Shown: positions 19,313 through 32,138, counted from the stretch's first letter. The stretch: DNA of 64,000 nt from Pseudothauera rhizosphaerae (GCF_004801305.1 NZ_SSOD01000007.1:1-64000); one strand, 5' to 3'. The notes: generated by a model from the letters alone, not told the origin. Numbers and translations are program-made.

Positions 19313-20245
19313 ATGGAATTTTTCCGCATCAGGAAAGACATCCCCTTCATGCGCCACGCGATGGTGTTCAACATCATCTCGCTGGCGACCTTCATCCTCG
19401 CCGTGTTCTTCCTCGCCACGCGCGGCCTGCACCTGTCGGTGGAGTTCACCGGCGGCACGCTGATCGAAGTGAGCTACAGTGAGCCGGCCGAGCTCGAACC
19501 GATCCGCCAGGCACTGGCGGCCGACGGCTACACCGACATGCTGGTGCAGAACTTCGGCAGCGCACGGGACGTGCTGATCCGCCTGCCCAACCGCGACAAC
19601 GTGGACAGCAAGAGCATCGCCGACAACGTCGTGGCCACGCTGGGCCGGCTCGGCACCTCGGCTCCGGAGCTGCGCCGCGTCGAGTTCGTCGGCCCGCAGG
19701 TGGGCAAGGAACTCGCCAGCGACGGCGCCATGGCCCTGCTGCTGGTGATCTTCGGCATCGTCATCTACCTGGCCCTGCGCTTCGAATGGCGCCTGGGGGT
19801 GGCGACCATCATCGCCAACCTGCACGACGTGGTCATCATCCTGGGCTTCTTCGCCCTCTTCCAGTGGGAATTCTCCCTGGCCGTCCTGGCGGCCACCCTG
19901 GCGGTGCTGGGCTACTCGGTGAACGAATCCGTGGTGGTCTTCGACCGGGTGCGCGAAACCTTCCGCAAGAAGCGCGGCCTCAGCACCCTGCAGGTCGTGG
20001 ACCACGCCATCACCAGCACCATCTCCCGCACCATCATCACCCACGGCAGTACGCAGATGATGGTGCTGTCCATGCTGGTCTTCGGCGGCGAGACGCTGTT
20101 CTACTTCGCGCTCGCGCTCACCATCGGCATCTGCTTCGGCATCTACTCCTCGGTGCTGGTGGCGAGCCCGCTGGCGGTGTGGCTGGGCATGTCGCGGGAG
20201 CAGTTCGTCAAGCCGAAGAAGGAAAAGCAGGAGGCGGTGGTGTAA
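19313..20245 (+). CDS. secF: Protein translocase subunit SecF
   Basis: 310 residues. Starts MEFFRIRKDIPFMRHAMVFN, with a first helix near residues 17-35, the periplasmic P4 domain with SVEFTGGTLIEV, then the membrane block with EFVGPQVGKEL, RFEWRLGVATIIANLHDVV and the conserved GYSVNESVVVFDRVRE. C-terminal helices end with a basic cytoplasmic tail. It complexes with SecD and YajC. A strong palindromic terminator follows within 25 bases of the stop. Confidence 0.95.
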   Translation: MEFFRIRKDIPFMRHAMVFNIISLATFILAVFFLATRGLHLSVEFTGGTLIEVSYSEPAELEPIRQALAADGYTDMLVQNFGSARDVLIRLPNRDNVDSKSIADNVVATLGRLGTSAPELRRVEFVGPQVGKELASDGAMALLLVIFGIVIYLALRFEWRLGVATIIANLHDVVIILGFFALFQWEFSLAVLAATLAVLGYSVNESVVVFDRVRETFRKKRGLSTLQVVDHAITSTISRTIITHGSTQMMVLSMLVFGGETLFYFALALTIGICFGIYSSVLVASPLAVWLGMSREQFVKPKKEKQEAVV

Positions 20246-20260
20246 GGCCGCCGCACCCGA

Positions 20261-20297
20261 AAACGAAAGAGGGCGCCCGCGGGCGCCCTCTTCTTTT
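20261..20297. terminator. Bidirectional rho-independent terminator after secF
   Basis: A 26-base perfect palindrome (20267-20292, 12-bp stem AAGAGGGCGCCC with a GC centre) is followed on the plus strand by CTTTTCTG and preceded by an A-rich stretch, so it can act in both directions between the convergent secF and the 20316-20633 gene. Confidence 0.85.
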
Positions 20298-20315
20298 CTG
20301 CGATGCCGGTGCCGC

Positions 20316-20633
20316 TCAGACGGCGAACACCTGCTTCACCTTCAGCGTCTCGCCCCGCTCCGCGAGGCCGATCAGACGGTCGATGTTGGGGTGCTTGCCG
20401 GGGTTCCCGCGCGCGTCCTCGGTGTGCTCCGCGTACAGTTCCAGGCCCTTCTTCGCCGCTTCGGGGGAGATGGCGCCGTAGAGCTGGGCGAGGTGGTTGT
20501 ACACCGCCAGCGAGCCAGCCTGGCCGGGCTTGTTTTCGATGGTGGCGACCACCGTATCGCCGGTGCCGATCAGGTTCAACGCGGCCAGATGGGAGACGCC
20601 CGGCAGGGTCTTGAGGTTGTCGGCAAAAGCCAT
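20316..20633 (-). CDS. Small conserved protein, DUF2322-like
   Basis: 105 residues, soluble, no signal peptide or membrane segment. The sequence from FADNLKTLPGVSHLAALNLI through GSLAVYNHLAQLYG to GNPGKHPNIDRLIGL resembles the DUF2322 family of beta- and gammaproteobacteria, recalled from memory, so the family name is moderate confidence. Function is unknown. It stands alone on the minus strand between the secF terminator and REP-like copy B; purB lies upstream on the same strand, with a 105-base gap containing the repeat. Confidence 0.65.
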   Translation of the reverse strand: MAFADNLKTLPGVSHLAALNLIGTGDTVVATIENKPGQAGSLAVYNHLAQLYGAISPEAAKKGLELYAEHTEDARGNPGKHPNIDRLIGLAERGETLKVKQVFAV

Positions 20634-20666
20634 CGTTCTTCTTCCTCGATGTAGCGAACCGCCCCT

Positions 20667-22130
<1,464 letters not shown>

Positions 22131-22223
22131 CTATTTTACCGTTCACCCGGCACGCGACAGCAGCAGATCGGGTGCAGAACTTGCATCGCCCACGTGTTCC
22201 AACCCCCGAGAGCAGGCCGCAAC

Positions 22224-22607
22224 GTGAGCAATTCCGAGAAATACCGTATCCAGGTGGAGGCCGTCGCCGAATACGTCGCGGAACAATCCGATCCCGACGA
22301 CGACCGCTACGTGTTCGCCTACCGCATCACCGTCACCAATACCGGCACCGTCTCCGCGCAACTGATCAGCCGGCACTGGGTCATCACCGACGGCACCGGC
22401 AAGCAGCAGGAGGTGCGCGGCCTCGGTGTGATCGGCGAACAGCCCGTGCTCGCCCCGGGCGAGAAGTTCGACTACACCAGCGGTTCGAGCATCGCCACCG
22501 CGGTGGGCACCATGCACGGCAGCTACCAGATGGTGGCCGAGGACGGCCACAAGTTCGAGGCCGAGATTCCGCCCTTCATGCTGGCGATGCCGCGCGTGCT
22601 GCACTGA
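22224..22607 (+). CDS. apaG: ApaG protein
   Basis: 127 residues from GTG 22224. Single ApaG domain with a beta-sandwich pattern: YVFAYRITVTNTGTVSAQLISRHW, the Gly-rich GxGV-like GLGVIGEQPVLAPGEKFDYTSG and GTMHGSYQMV are the conserved blocks. ApaG is a small soluble protein of unsettled biochemical role (linked to magnesium/cobalt resistance and to nucleotide-binding claims). Divergent from purB. An upstream in-frame extension runs antisense through purB and is rejected as a start. Confidence 0.93.
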   Translation: MSNSEKYRIQVEAVAEYVAEQSDPDDDRYVFAYRITVTNTGTVSAQLISRHWVITDGTGKQQEVRGLGVIGEQPVLAPGEKFDYTSGSSIATAVGTMHGSYQMVAEDGHKFEAEIPPFMLAMPRVLH

Positions 22608-22654
22608 TCCCGGCCGGTGCCCGGCACCCGTGTCGCCCGATACGCCTAAAGACA

Positions 22655-22668
22655 TAGATCTGGATCAA
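22655..22668. promoter_or_regulatory. Candidate FNR/ANR-type box
   Basis: TAGATCTGGATCAA matches the FNR consensus TTGAT-N4-ATCAA at nine of ten fixed positions. It lies in the 168-base gap between apaG and the FHA gene, 108 bases before the FHA start. No good -10 was found at the usual spacing, so use as an activator site is uncertain. Confidence 0.5.
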
Positions 22669-22775
22669 GTTTTTTGCCTTGCATCTGGCATCGACCGTTG
22701 TCGCGCGACGCCCGAACGGGCATACTCCGCCCTTGATACGAAGTACAAAGTCGCAACGCAACGGGATACGTAATC

Positions 22776-23294
22776 GTGGTCAATCAACGCAGCGACGCCA
22801 GGGGCGAATGGACCGGCCCGCAGGGCACCATCCTTTTCCGGCCGGACGAACTCGCCGAAGTGATCGCTTCGCCGTCGGCCGACAGTGAAGGCGACGTCGA
22901 ACGCGCCGCCCTGGTCGGCATCACGCCGCCCTTCGAGGACCAGCGCTTCGTTCTCAAGCGCGGCAAGACGCTGATCGGCCGCCGCGAGGACAACGACATC
23001 ATCCTGCCGGACGACAGCGTGTCCTCCCAGCACGCCTGGATCCTGCACGAGGACGGGAGCTACCGCGTCATCAACATGCTGTCGACCAACGGCACCTTCG
23101 TCAATGACGAGCGGATTCACGACCATACGCTGAGCGAGGGCGACCGCATCCGCCTGGGCCGCGCCGAGTTCGTCTTCCACGGCGGGCTGCCGCCGGTCCG
23201 CCCCAAGGCCGTGCAGACCGGCGTGCCGGGCTGGGTGTGGGGCGCGGCGGCCCTGGTGCTCGCCCTCGCCGCGGCCGCCCTGCTCGCCTTCTGA
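22776..23294 (+). CDS. FHA-domain membrane-anchored protein
   Basis: 172 residues from GTG 22776. Residues about 55-135 form a forkhead-associated domain, which binds phosphothreonine peptides; key residues are present: Gly68-Arg69 (IGRR), Ser84 and His86 (SSQHA) and Asn105-Gly106 (STNGTFVND). A single C-terminal hydrophobic segment (about 152-171) would anchor it with the FHA domain in the cytoplasm. The N-terminal 50 residues are polar and unassigned. The kinase gene starts 11 bases after the stop, so the two are very likely co-transcribed and this is a probable reader or substrate of that kinase. The partner is an inference. Confidence 0.88.
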   Translation: MVNQRSDARGEWTGPQGTILFRPDELAEVIASPSADSEGDVERAALVGITPPFEDQRFVLKRGKTLIGRREDNDIILPDDSVSSQHAWILHEDGSYRVINMLSTNGTFVNDERIHDHTLSEGDRIRLGRAEFVFHGGLPPVRPKAVQTGVPGWVWGAAALVLALAAAALLAF

Positions 23295-23305
23295 GCCCGG
23301 CGCCC

Positions 23306-25003
23306 ATGTCCGTCACGCTCGGGCGCTACATCCTGCGCGGAGAGCTCGGCAGCGGGGCGACCTCCATCATCCACCGCGGCTACGATCCGCGCATCCGGCG
23401 CATCCTCGCCATCAAGACGCTGCGCCCGGAATACGCCGAGCGCGAGGAATACCGCTACCGCTTCCTGTCCGAGGCGCGCGCCGCGGGCACCCTCACCCAC
23501 CCCGGCATCGTCACCATCTTCGACGTGGGCGTGGTCAACGGCGTGCCCTTCATCACCATGGAGCTGCTGGAAGGGCCGACGCTGGCGTCCTTCGTCGAAC
23601 GCCACGGGCGCCTGCCCCTGCGCATGATCCTGCGCATCGTCACGCAGATCGCCGACGCGCTCGACTACGCCCACCGCCAGGGCGTGGTGCACCAGGACAT
23701 CAAGCCGGAAAACATCGTCGTCACCAGCGAGAGCGGCAACGTCAAGGTGATGGATTTCGGCATCGCCCGTCTGCGCCACAAGGCCGAACGCGACAACGCC
23801 ACCGACGGCGTGGCCGGCACGCCGCACTACATGTCCCCGGAACAGATCCGCGGCGGCGCCGTGGACGGACGCACCGACCTCTACGCCCTCGGGGTGCTGC
23901 TCTACTGGCTGCTGGCCGGACACACGCCGTTTCGCACCAACAACGTGCCCGACCTGCTGCGCAAGGTGCTCAAGGAGCCGCTGCCGCCGCTCAAGCCGTT
24001 GGACCCGGCCACGCCGGAAGCCCTGCTGGACTTGGTGCGCACGCTGCTGGCCAAGGACCCCGCCGAACGCTACCAGACCGCGGCCGAACTGATCGAGGAC
24101 CTGCGCCGCATCGACGACGCGCTGGCCGAGCGCGAAACCGCCTGGCACGGCCGCCGCATCATCCCCATCCGCGTACGCTGGACCGCGCTGATGGGCATGC
24201 TGGTGGCGGTCACCGTGGCCCTCGGCATGGCCGTGGTGTACTACAAGCAGAACCAGGCCATGACCCGCGTCGCCTTCGACTTCGGGCTCACCCTCACCCG
24301 CACGCTGGCCACGGAAAGTGCCGAGGACCTGCTGCTCGACGACCGCATCGCCATCCAGGCGCTGGTGGACGAGATGGTGCTCAACCGGGAGATCGTCTAC
24401 ATCGCCGTCAGCGACCGCAGCGGCCGCATCGTGGCGAGCACCGATGAGGCCCTGCTCGGCGCCGACGGCGGCGACCTGCCCACCGGACGCCACCTGCTCA
24501 GCCGCGACGACCAGGCGGTTTACGAAGTGGCCGACGCCGAGGGCCACTCCTATTTCCTGTTCGACACCCCGGTGCAGTACCAGGCCCACGAGCTCGGCCA
24601 CCTGCGCGTGGGACTGGCCACCAACGCCGTACAGGCGGCCAATCGCACCACGCTGGCGGCGATGGTCGCGGTCATGCTGGTCATCCTGGTGACGGTCTTC
24701 ATCGGTGCCTACATGCTGTCGCGGCGGCTCGCCGTGCCGCTGGAGATCCTGCGCCGGGCGCTGGGCCACATCGCCCAGGGGCGTTTCGGCAGCCGCATCC
24801 GCATGCGCCGCAACGACGAATTCGAACGCCTGTTCGCGGCCTACAACAGCATGGCGGATTCACTGGAAGCGCGCATGTTCGTGGCCCACTCCGCCCGGCG
24901 CAACGCCGCGGTGCCCAGCGGCAAGCCCGCGGAGCCCGCCACGCGCATGGTCGAAACCGAGACGCGCCTCGCGCGCAAGGCGGGCCCCGCCACCAGGCGC
25001 TGA
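23306..25003 (+). CDS. Receptor-like Ser/Thr protein kinase with periplasmic sensor and HAMP
   Basis: 565 residues from ATG 23306. Kinase domain at about 7-265: Gly-rich loop GELGSGATS, ATP-binding Lys37 (AIKTLR), catalytic loop HQDIKPEN (129-136, Asp131), DFG 150-152, and GTPHYMSPEQ 171-180. The usual Arg of HRD is Gln130, so it is a non-RD kinase. Membrane helix about 291-313, then a predicted periplasmic region 314-449 with a Cache/PAS-like feel (YIAVSDRSGRIVASTD), second helix about 450-471 and a HAMP-like segment about 472-525 (RRLAVPLEILRRALGHIAQG, DEFERLFAAYNSMADSLEA), then a short basic tail. It would phosphorylate cytoplasmic proteins in response to an envelope signal. Follows the FHA gene; ends four bases from the convergent LysM gene. 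Confidence 0.9.
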   Translation: MSVTLGRYILRGELGSGATSIIHRGYDPRIRRILAIKTLRPEYAEREEYRYRFLSEARAAGTLTHPGIVTIFDVGVVNGVPFITMELLEGPTLASFVERHGRLPLRMILRIVTQIADALDYAHRQGVVHQDIKPENIVVTSESGNVKVMDFGIARLRHKAERDNATDGVAGTPHYMSPEQIRGGAVDGRTDLYALGVLLYWLLAGHTPFRTNNVPDLLRKVLKEPLPPLKPLDPATPEALLDLVRTLLAKDPAERYQTAAELIEDLRRIDDALAERETAWHGRRIIPIRVRWTALMGMLVAVTVALGMAVVYYKQNQAMTRVAFDFGLTLTRTLATESAEDLLLDDRIAIQALVDEMVLNREIVYIAVSDRSGRIVASTDEALLGADGGDLPTGRHLLSRDDQAVYEVADAEGHSYFLFDTPVQYQAHELGHLRVGLATNAVQAANRTTLAAMVAVMLVILVTVFIGAYMLSRRLAVPLEILRRALGHIAQGRFGSRIRMRRNDEFERLFAAYNSMADSLEARMFVAHSARRNAAVPSGKPAEPATRMVETETRLARKAGPATRR

Positions 25004-25007
25004 AAGA

Positions 25008-25997
25008 TCAGGATGCGTCCAGCTCGTTCAGGCGCCGCTTGATCTCCAGCGCGCGCGTGCGATAGCCCCGTGCCGGCTCGAACGTGGGGTCGAGGGCGAG
25101 CGCCTTGTCCCACAGCGCAATCGCCTCGTCCAGACGCTGGTTGCGGTAATGCACCACCGCCGCTTCGTGATAGCCCGCCACGAGCTTGCGCCCGATCTCC
25201 TGGTGATGCTGCTGCGCCGGCTCCAGACCGGGCGAAAGCGCCAGCGCCAGGCCGAAGGCCCGGTGCGCGGCTTCCAGATGCCCGGCGCGCATCAGCTTGA
25301 TCCCCTGTTCCTGGTGCTCCCGCGCCGACTCCGCGGTTTCGACGGCTTTGGACGCTTCGGCGGGCCGCGGCTCCCTGGCCGCCGGCCGCTGCGGCGCTGC
25401 TGCCTGCTCCGCCTCGTCCCGCTGCGTCGTTTCCTCGGCCCGCGGCTCCTTCTCCCGCTCGGCCTCCAGCCGGGCGGGCGGCGGCACGGGCCGCTGGCGC
25501 GGTATCTTCAGCGCCTGCCCCACGTTCAGCCCCTTGGCCGGGGAGATGCCGTTGTAGCGGGCGAGACCGACGAAATACATGGCATCGCCCAGGTGGCGCT
25601 TCGCCAGACCGCCCAGCGTCTCGCCGGAGCTGACCACGTGGCGGCGATGCTCCTCGCCGAAAACGGCCACCGGGTCGGAGTCGAGCTGGTACAGCAGCTT
25701 TCTGGCCACACCGCTGCCCGGCTCGCGTTTCAGGTAGGCCACGAGCGCTTCGCGCGCCTCGCTGTTGCGCCCGCGCTCCAGCATCCTGATGATCGTGGAA
25801 AGATTGCGCACCGGCGCCTGGGGTTTGGCCTTGCTGGCCGGCGCGCTGGGCTCGGGCGCGGCAGCAGGCTTGGCCACCGGCTTGGCTGCCGGCTCCGCCG
25901 GGGCCGTCGCTGCCGGACGCAGGAACGGCGGAAGATGGGAGCAGGCACCGAGCGTCAGTGAGAGAGCGAGCAGCAAGTAGCCCGATCGTATGGTCAT
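25008..25997 (-). CDS. LysM and TPR-like lipoprotein
   Basis: 329 residues from ATG 25997, chosen for the GGAAAG just upstream; ATG 26015, which overlaps the PP2C stop as ATGA, is an alternative. Signal peptide with lipobox TLGAC (Cys19), so an envelope lipoprotein. A Pro/Ala-rich linker follows, then a helical segment 60-110, a LysM domain at about 118-168 (HVVSSGETLGGLAKRHLG ... LNVGQALKIP) that should bind peptidoglycan, a charged linker, and tetratricopeptide-like repeats at about 215-329. It lies 14 bases after the PP2C gene on the same strand and convergent with the kinase. A role in reporting cell-wall state to the kinase is an inference from position. Confidence 0.82.
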   Translation of the reverse strand: MTIRSGYLLLALSLTLGACSHLPPFLRPAATAPAEPAAKPVAKPAAAPEPSAPASKAKPQAPVRNLSTIIRMLERGRNSEAREALVAYLKREPGSGVARKLLYQLDSDPVAVFGEEHRRHVVSSGETLGGLAKRHLGDAMYFVGLARYNGISPAKGLNVGQALKIPRQRPVPPPARLEAEREKEPRAEETTQRDEAEQAAAPQRPAAREPRPAEASKAVETAESAREHQEQGIKLMRAGHLEAAHRAFGLALALSPGLEPAQQHHQEIGRKLVAGYHEAAVVHYRNQRLDEAIALWDKALALDPTFEPARGYRTRALEIKRRLNELDAS

Positions 25998-26011
25998 GGC
26001 ATGTCTTTCCG

Positions 26012-26839
26012 TCATCTGAAGGCGTGAAACAGTCCCATCGCCAGCGCCGCGAAAACGGCCGCATACAGCGGCCACAGTTGCCGGTGCGCCATGCGCAGGG
26101 GTTCCCCGGCCGGCTGCAGCACGGCCACCGTCGCGTTGTCACCATCCGCGCCGCCGCGTCCGGCGGCGATCTCCACCCAACGCGTACAGGCCGCTGCCGC
26201 ATCGGCTTCCCGCAGCAGCCCGGCCATCTCGGCGCCGGAAACCCGTTCCCAGAAGCCGTCCGTGCACAGCACGAAGCCGGTCCCGGCGCTCACCTGCATC
26301 TGTCCGTGGGTGGTCTGTACGGTCTCGTCCGCGCCGAGCCCGCGCAGCAGCTTGTTCTGCTCGGGGTGTGCGGCAACGGCGTCCGCGTCGATGCGCCCGC
26401 AGCGCACCAGTTGCTGCACCACCGTGTGATCCTCGGTGCGGCATACCGGCAGGCCGTCGCGAAAACCATACACCCGGCTGTCGCCCACATGCACCCACCA
26501 CGCCCGCTCCGGGGTGGCGAGCAGGGCCGCCACCGTGGAGCCGCCCGCCTCGCCGCCATCCTGCGCACCGCGCCGGATCTCGGCGTGCGCCTCCTGGCAC
26601 AGGGTTTCCAGGAACGCGCCCGGATCGGCCGGAGGATCGGCCCGCCCGCCCCACAGGCGAGCGGCGGTGTCGATCACCACCTGGGCAGCCAGGTCCCCGC
26701 CCTGCCGCCCGCCCATGCCGTCGGCCACGACGAGCAGATGAACCGTGCCGTCCGCGCTGACGAAGCAGGCGGCGCGATCCTGCTGCACCGGCCGTCCGCC
26801 GATATGGGCTGCGTATCCTGCACGTTTCGACCCCCTCAT
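26012..26839 (-). CDS. PP2C-family Ser/Thr phosphatase, membrane-anchored
   Basis: 275 residues. All metal-binding motifs of PPM/PP2C phosphatases are visible: QQDRA (20-24), VVADGMGG (38-44, Asp40), GGSTVAALL, HVGDSRVYG, LCTDGFWE and the final GDNATVAVL. A C-terminal hydrophobic segment (about 252-271) suggests inner-membrane anchoring with the catalytic domain in the cytoplasm. It should remove phosphate added by the neighbouring Ser/Thr kinase, like Stp1/PrpC. First gene of a minus-strand pair with the LysM lipoprotein. The start ATG 26839 gives a compact N-terminus close to the family. Confidence 0.9.
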   Translation of the reverse strand: MRGSKRAGYAAHIGGRPVQQDRAACFVSADGTVHLLVVADGMGGRQGGDLAAQVVIDTAARLWGGRADPPADPGAFLETLCQEAHAEIRRGAQDGGEAGGSTVAALLATPERAWWVHVGDSRVYGFRDGLPVCRTEDHTVVQQLVRCGRIDADAVAAHPEQNKLLRGLGADETVQTTHGQMQVSAGTGFVLCTDGFWERVSGAEMAGLLREADAAAACTRWVEIAAGRGGADGDNATVAVLQPAGEPLRMAHRQLWPLYAAVFAALAMGLFHAFR

Positions 26840-26967
26840 TCCGCCTCCGCGCCGTCGCCGTCCCGTGGCAGGCCGGCCGCATGCGGCCTCGGGCGGGCCG
26901 CGTCATCGCGTCGGATGTTACGGGGTAACGACAGCTTGGGCAAACTGCATAACGGCCGTCCGCGCCG

Positions 26968-26996
26968 TTGACAGCGGGCCGGGCGGAGTGTGCAAT
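26968..26996 (+). promoter_or_regulatory. Candidate promoter before the radical SAM gene
   Basis: TTGACA (26968-26973), 17 bases, then TGCAAT (26991-26996): a perfect -35 and a four-of-six -10. Initiation would be expected near 27003, on top of the most obvious start codons, so either transcripts are leaderless or the true start is further downstream. Confidence 0.55.
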
Positions 26997-27001
26997 GGGG
27001 C

Positions 27002-28114
27002 ATGACTGTAAGAACGCACAGTATCAAGATACACAGCCCCCCGGTGGCGCACGTGGCCGGCGTGCGCGGACGCGGCAGCACGTTCAATCCGCATGCGCGC
27101 TTTCTCGCCCTGCAGCGCGAGGCGGAAGCCGACGCCGCCGCGGACGGCGGCCCGCCCACGCAACTGACCGCGGAAAGGGCACGCAGCATCCTCAGCTACA
27201 ACCGTTCACCGGACCTGCCCTTCGACCGCTCCATCAACCCCTACCGCGGCTGCGAGCACGGCTGCATCTACTGCTACGCGCGCCCCAGCCACGCCTACAT
27301 GGACCTGTCGCCGGGGCTGGATTTCGAAACGCGCCTGTTCTACAAGCCGGACGCGCCCGAACTGCTGCGGCGCGCACTGGCACACCCGCGCTACCGCTGC
27401 GCACCCATTGCGCTGGGCACCAACACCGACTGCTGGCAGCCGGCCGAACGCAGGCTGAGACTCACCCGCCGCGTGCTGGAAGTGCTGCTGGAATGCCGCC
27501 ATCCCGTCGCCATCGTCACCAAGTCCGCGCTGATCGAGCGCGACCTCGACCTGCTAGGCGAATTCGCCCGGCTGGGCCTGGTGCGGGTCACGGTCAGCGT
27601 CACCACCCTCGACGACGCCCTGGCGCGTCGCCTGGAGCCCCGCGCGTCGCGCGGGGAACGGCGCCTGGCGACGATTGCCGCGCTGCGGGCGGCGGACATT
27701 CCGGTGGGGGTGTTCTTCGCGCCGCTGATCCCGGCGCTCAACGACCATGAGCTGGAATCCGTCGTGGAAGCCGCCCACGCGGCCGGCGCGGACCAGGCCG
27801 CCCATGTGCTGCTGCGCCTGCCGCGGGAGGTGCAGCCCTTGTTCGAGGATTGGCTGGCGACGCACTACCCGGCGCGCGCCGCCCACGTCATGAGCGTACT
27901 GCGCCAGAGCCGCGGCGGGCTGGCCAACGATCCCCGCTTCGGCCACCGCATGCGCGGCGAAGGCCCCTTCGCCCGCCTCTACGGCCAACGCATGGCCCGC
28001 GTGCGCGAACGCCTGGGGATGGTGCCGCACGGCATGGAGGAACTGCGCTGCGATCTCTTCCGCGCCCCGGCGAATCCCGCCGGCGAGCCGCCCGTGCAGG
28101 GCAGCCTGTTCTGA
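27002..28114 (+). CDS. Radical SAM protein, PA0069/SplB-related family
   Basis: 370 residues from ATG 27002; GTG 26990 and GTG 27044 are alternative starts in the same frame. The radical SAM cluster motif is CEHGCIYC (Cys84, Cys88, Cys91), binding a 4Fe-4S cluster. The N-terminal GRGSTFNPHARF and ILSYNRSPDLPFDRSINPYRGC are hallmarks of the PA0069-type subfamily of COG1533, whose best known relative is spore photoproduct lyase. LGTNTDCWQPAER is also conserved. Function in non-sporulating proteobacteria is not established; a DNA or RNA repair-like role is a guess. It ends nine bases from convergent argJ. Confidence 0.85.
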   Translation: MTVRTHSIKIHSPPVAHVAGVRGRGSTFNPHARFLALQREAEADAAADGGPPTQLTAERARSILSYNRSPDLPFDRSINPYRGCEHGCIYCYARPSHAYMDLSPGLDFETRLFYKPDAPELLRRALAHPRYRCAPIALGTNTDCWQPAERRLRLTRRVLEVLLECRHPVAIVTKSALIERDLDLLGEFARLGLVRVTVSVTTLDDALARRLEPRASRGERRLATIAALRAADIPVGVFFAPLIPALNDHELESVVEAAHAAGADQAAHVLLRLPREVQPLFEDWLATHYPARAAHVMSVLRQSRGGLANDPRFGHRMRGEGPFARLYGQRMARVRERLGMVPHGMEELRCDLFRAPANPAGEPPVQGSLF

Positions 28115-28123
28115 CGGCAGGGA

Positions 28124-29362
28124 TCAGCTCCGGTAGTCGGCGTTGATCTTGACGTAGTCGTAGGAGAAGTCGCAGGTCCATACCGTGGCGGCGGCGCTGC
28201 CGCGGGCGAGATCGATGCGCACCGTCAGTTCGCTGTGGGCCATGATGCGCGCACCGGCCTCTTCCACGTAGCTCGCCGCGCGGCCGCCGTGCTCGGCCAC
28301 CAGCACGCTCTCGTCCGGATTGCCCAGCCACACCCGCAGGCGGCTCACGTCCAGGTCGTCGATGCCGGCGTAGCCGATGGCCGCGAGGATGCGACCCAGG
28401 TTGGGGTCGGAGGCGAAGAAGGCGGTCTTGACCAGCGGCGAATGGGCCACGGCGTAACCCACCTTGCGGCACTCGTCGCGGTCGGTGCCGCCTTCCACGG
28501 CGATGCTCATGAACTTGGTGGCGCCTTCGCCGTCGCGCACGATGGCCTGGGCCAGGCGCACGGCGACGTCGATGACCGCTTCCCGCAGCGCCGCCCAGGC
28601 GGCACCAGCCGCCGCCGTGATCTCGGCATTGCCGGCCTGGCCGGTGGCGATCAGGATGAAGGAGTCGTTGGTGGACGTGTCGCCATCCACGGTGATGCTG
28701 TTGAAGGACAGATCGGCCGCCTCACGCACCAGCGCGCCGAGCAGATCCTGCGACACCACGGCGTCGCAGGCCACGAAGCCCAGCATGGTGGCCATGTTGG
28801 GCTTGATCATGCCGGCGCCCTTGCTCATGCCGGTGATGGTGACCGTCCGGCCATCCACCTCGACGGTGCGCGACACGGCCTTGGCCAGGGTATCGGTGGT
28901 CATGATGGCGTGGGCGGCAGCGAACCAGCCGTCGGCGCGCAGATCGGCCTGGGCGCGGGGCAATCCGGCCACCAGGCGCTCGACCGGCAGCGGCTCCAGG
29001 ATCACCCCGGTGGAAAACGGCAGCACCTGATCCGCCGCGATGCCGAGCAGCCGGGCGGTGGCGGCGCAGGTCCCCCGCGCCGCGGCCAGGCCCGGCTCGC
29101 CGGTGCCGGCGTTGGCGATGCCGGTGTTGATGACCAGCGCGCGGATGTCGCCAACCGCCAGATGCTCGCGGCACACCTGCACCGGCGCGGCGCAGAAGCG
29201 GTTGCGCGTGAATACGCCGGCCACGCGGCTGCCCGGGGCCAGCTCGATCAGGGTCAGGTCGCGCCGGTTGGCCTTGCGGATGCCGGCCTCGGCGACGCCG
29301 AGCCGCACGCCCGGCACCGGGCGCAGGTCGGCGGGATTCGGGGTGCTCAGATTGACGGCCAT
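28124..29362 (-). CDS. argJ: Bifunctional ornithine acetyltransferase / N-acetylglutamate synthase ArgJ
   Basis: 412 residues. ArgJ recycles acetyl from N-acetylornithine to glutamate in arginine synthesis. The self-cleavage site [16 protein letters not shown] is intact with nucleophile Thr192, giving alpha and beta chains. [12 protein letters not shown] and [11 protein letters not shown] are further signatures. AGGAG precedes ATG 29362 at proper spacing. It lies 49 bases after secA on the same strand, an order seen in other betaproteobacteria, suggesting co-transcription. Confidence 0.95.
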   Translation of the reverse strand: MAVNLSTPNPADLRPVPGVRLGVAEAGIRKANRRDLTLIELAPGSRVAGVFTRNRFCAAPVQVCREHLAVGDIRALVINTGIANAGTGEPGLAAARGTCAATARLLGIAADQVLPFSTGVILEPLPVERLVAGLPRAQADLRADGWFAAAHAIMTTDTLAKAVSRTVEVDGRTVTITGMSKGAGMIKPNMATMLGFVACDAVVSQDLLGALVREAADLSFNSITVDGDTSTNDSFILIATGQAGNAEITAAAGAAWAALREAVIDVAVRLAQAIVRDGEGATKFMSIAVEGGTDRDECRKVGYAVAHSPLVKTAFFASDPNLGRILAAIGYAGIDDLDVSRLRVWLGNPDESVLVAEHGGRAASYVEEAGARIMAHSELTVRIDLARGSAAATVWTCDFSYDYVKINADYRS

Positions 29363-29411
29363 GAAGGGCTCCTGTGGGGATTGCTGGGGCCGCTGCGCCG
29401 CGGCCGGACGA

Positions 29412-32138
<2,727 letters not shown>

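Noticed and set aside
16997-20044. 1,015-codon open frame antisense to yajC-secD-secF
   Set aside because: Composition is that of a shadow frame (Gln/His/Gly/Asp-rich, no domain), and the plus-strand genes are unmistakable.
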